Position numbers and translations under genes: made by a program. A DNA stretch of 5,885 bases from the NCBI GenBank assembly GCA_012512465.1, contig JAAZED010000303.1, forward strand, positions 1 through 5,885, written 5' to 3'. Origin of the DNA: Oxalobacter sp. Lineage in GTDB: Bacteria > Pseudomonadota > Gammaproteobacteria > Burkholderiales > Burkholderiaceae_D. Shown here piece after piece: positions 5,881 to 5,885 of this stretch. Position 1 is the stretch's first letter; each line of letters opens with the position of its first letter. A model generated the notes under the pieces. That model saw only the letters and a program-made list of their open reading frames with translations, was not told the origin of the DNA and ran no database searches.

Positions 5881-5885
5881 ATGAA
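5881..5885 (+). CDS. Possible start of a divergent gene, cut by the window edge
   Basis: ATG at 5881-5883 is preceded by a purine-rich ribosome binding site, GGAGGGGG (5871-5878), with GGAGG 5 nt from the ATG, and by the AT-rich TATATTAT at 5850-5857. Only five coding bases are visible, so nothing can be said of the product. The Shine-Dalgarno quality is the sole support. Confidence 0.4.

Noticed and set aside
1..5885. CRISPR arrays, tRNA or rRNA genes, insertion sequences.
   Set aside because: No regularly spaced repeats, tRNA-like cloverleaf, rRNA sequence, transposase or terminal inverted repeats were seen.

Overview
The window looks like a piece of a Gram-negative, probably proteobacterial (beta- or gamma-like), chromosome. 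The grounds are a mnmH/selU tRNA selenouridine synthase gene, a Sec-exported periplasmic phosphate-binding protein, and coding DNA that is moderately GC-rich (roughly mid-50s % by eye) from about 1280 rightward. The species cannot be named from the sequence alone.

Layout. (1) 1-1182, minus strand: a markedly AT-rich gene, open at the left edge, for a TPR-like helical-repeat protein of unknown function. It has no stop codon in the window and runs off the edge after 394 codons. (2) 1183-1370: an intergenic region holding the end of the AT-rich segment and a near-consensus sigma70 promoter reading right. (3) 1371-2429, plus strand: mnmH (selU). (4) 2446-5762, minus strand: a compact four-gene phosphate-type ABC importer, transcribed pstS-pstC-pstA-pstB from right to left. 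It ends in a probable intrinsic terminator whose sequence lies partly inside the 3' end of mnmH. (5) 5763-5885: the upstream region of pstS, with a possible start of a divergent plus-strand gene at the last five bases.

How the genes work together. PstS captures phosphate in the periplasm, PstC and PstA form the membrane channel, and PstB supplies ATP hydrolysis. The last three are translationally coupled: pstS/pstC are 2 nt apart, pstC/pstA overlap by 8 nt, and pstA/pstB overlap by 4 nt. pstA and pstB both begin with GTG behind good Shine-Dalgarno sequences. No phoU follows pstB. Both permeases carry Asp where the usual Pst permease motif has Glu, and PstB lacks the common PstB C-terminal ending, so this looks like a divergent Pst branch. 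mnmH is functionally separate; it modifies tRNA wobble uridines using selenophosphate.

Nothing here amounts to a clear new system. The least explained part is the AT-rich TPR gene at the left edge, which looks horizontally acquired and whose neighbours lie outside the window.
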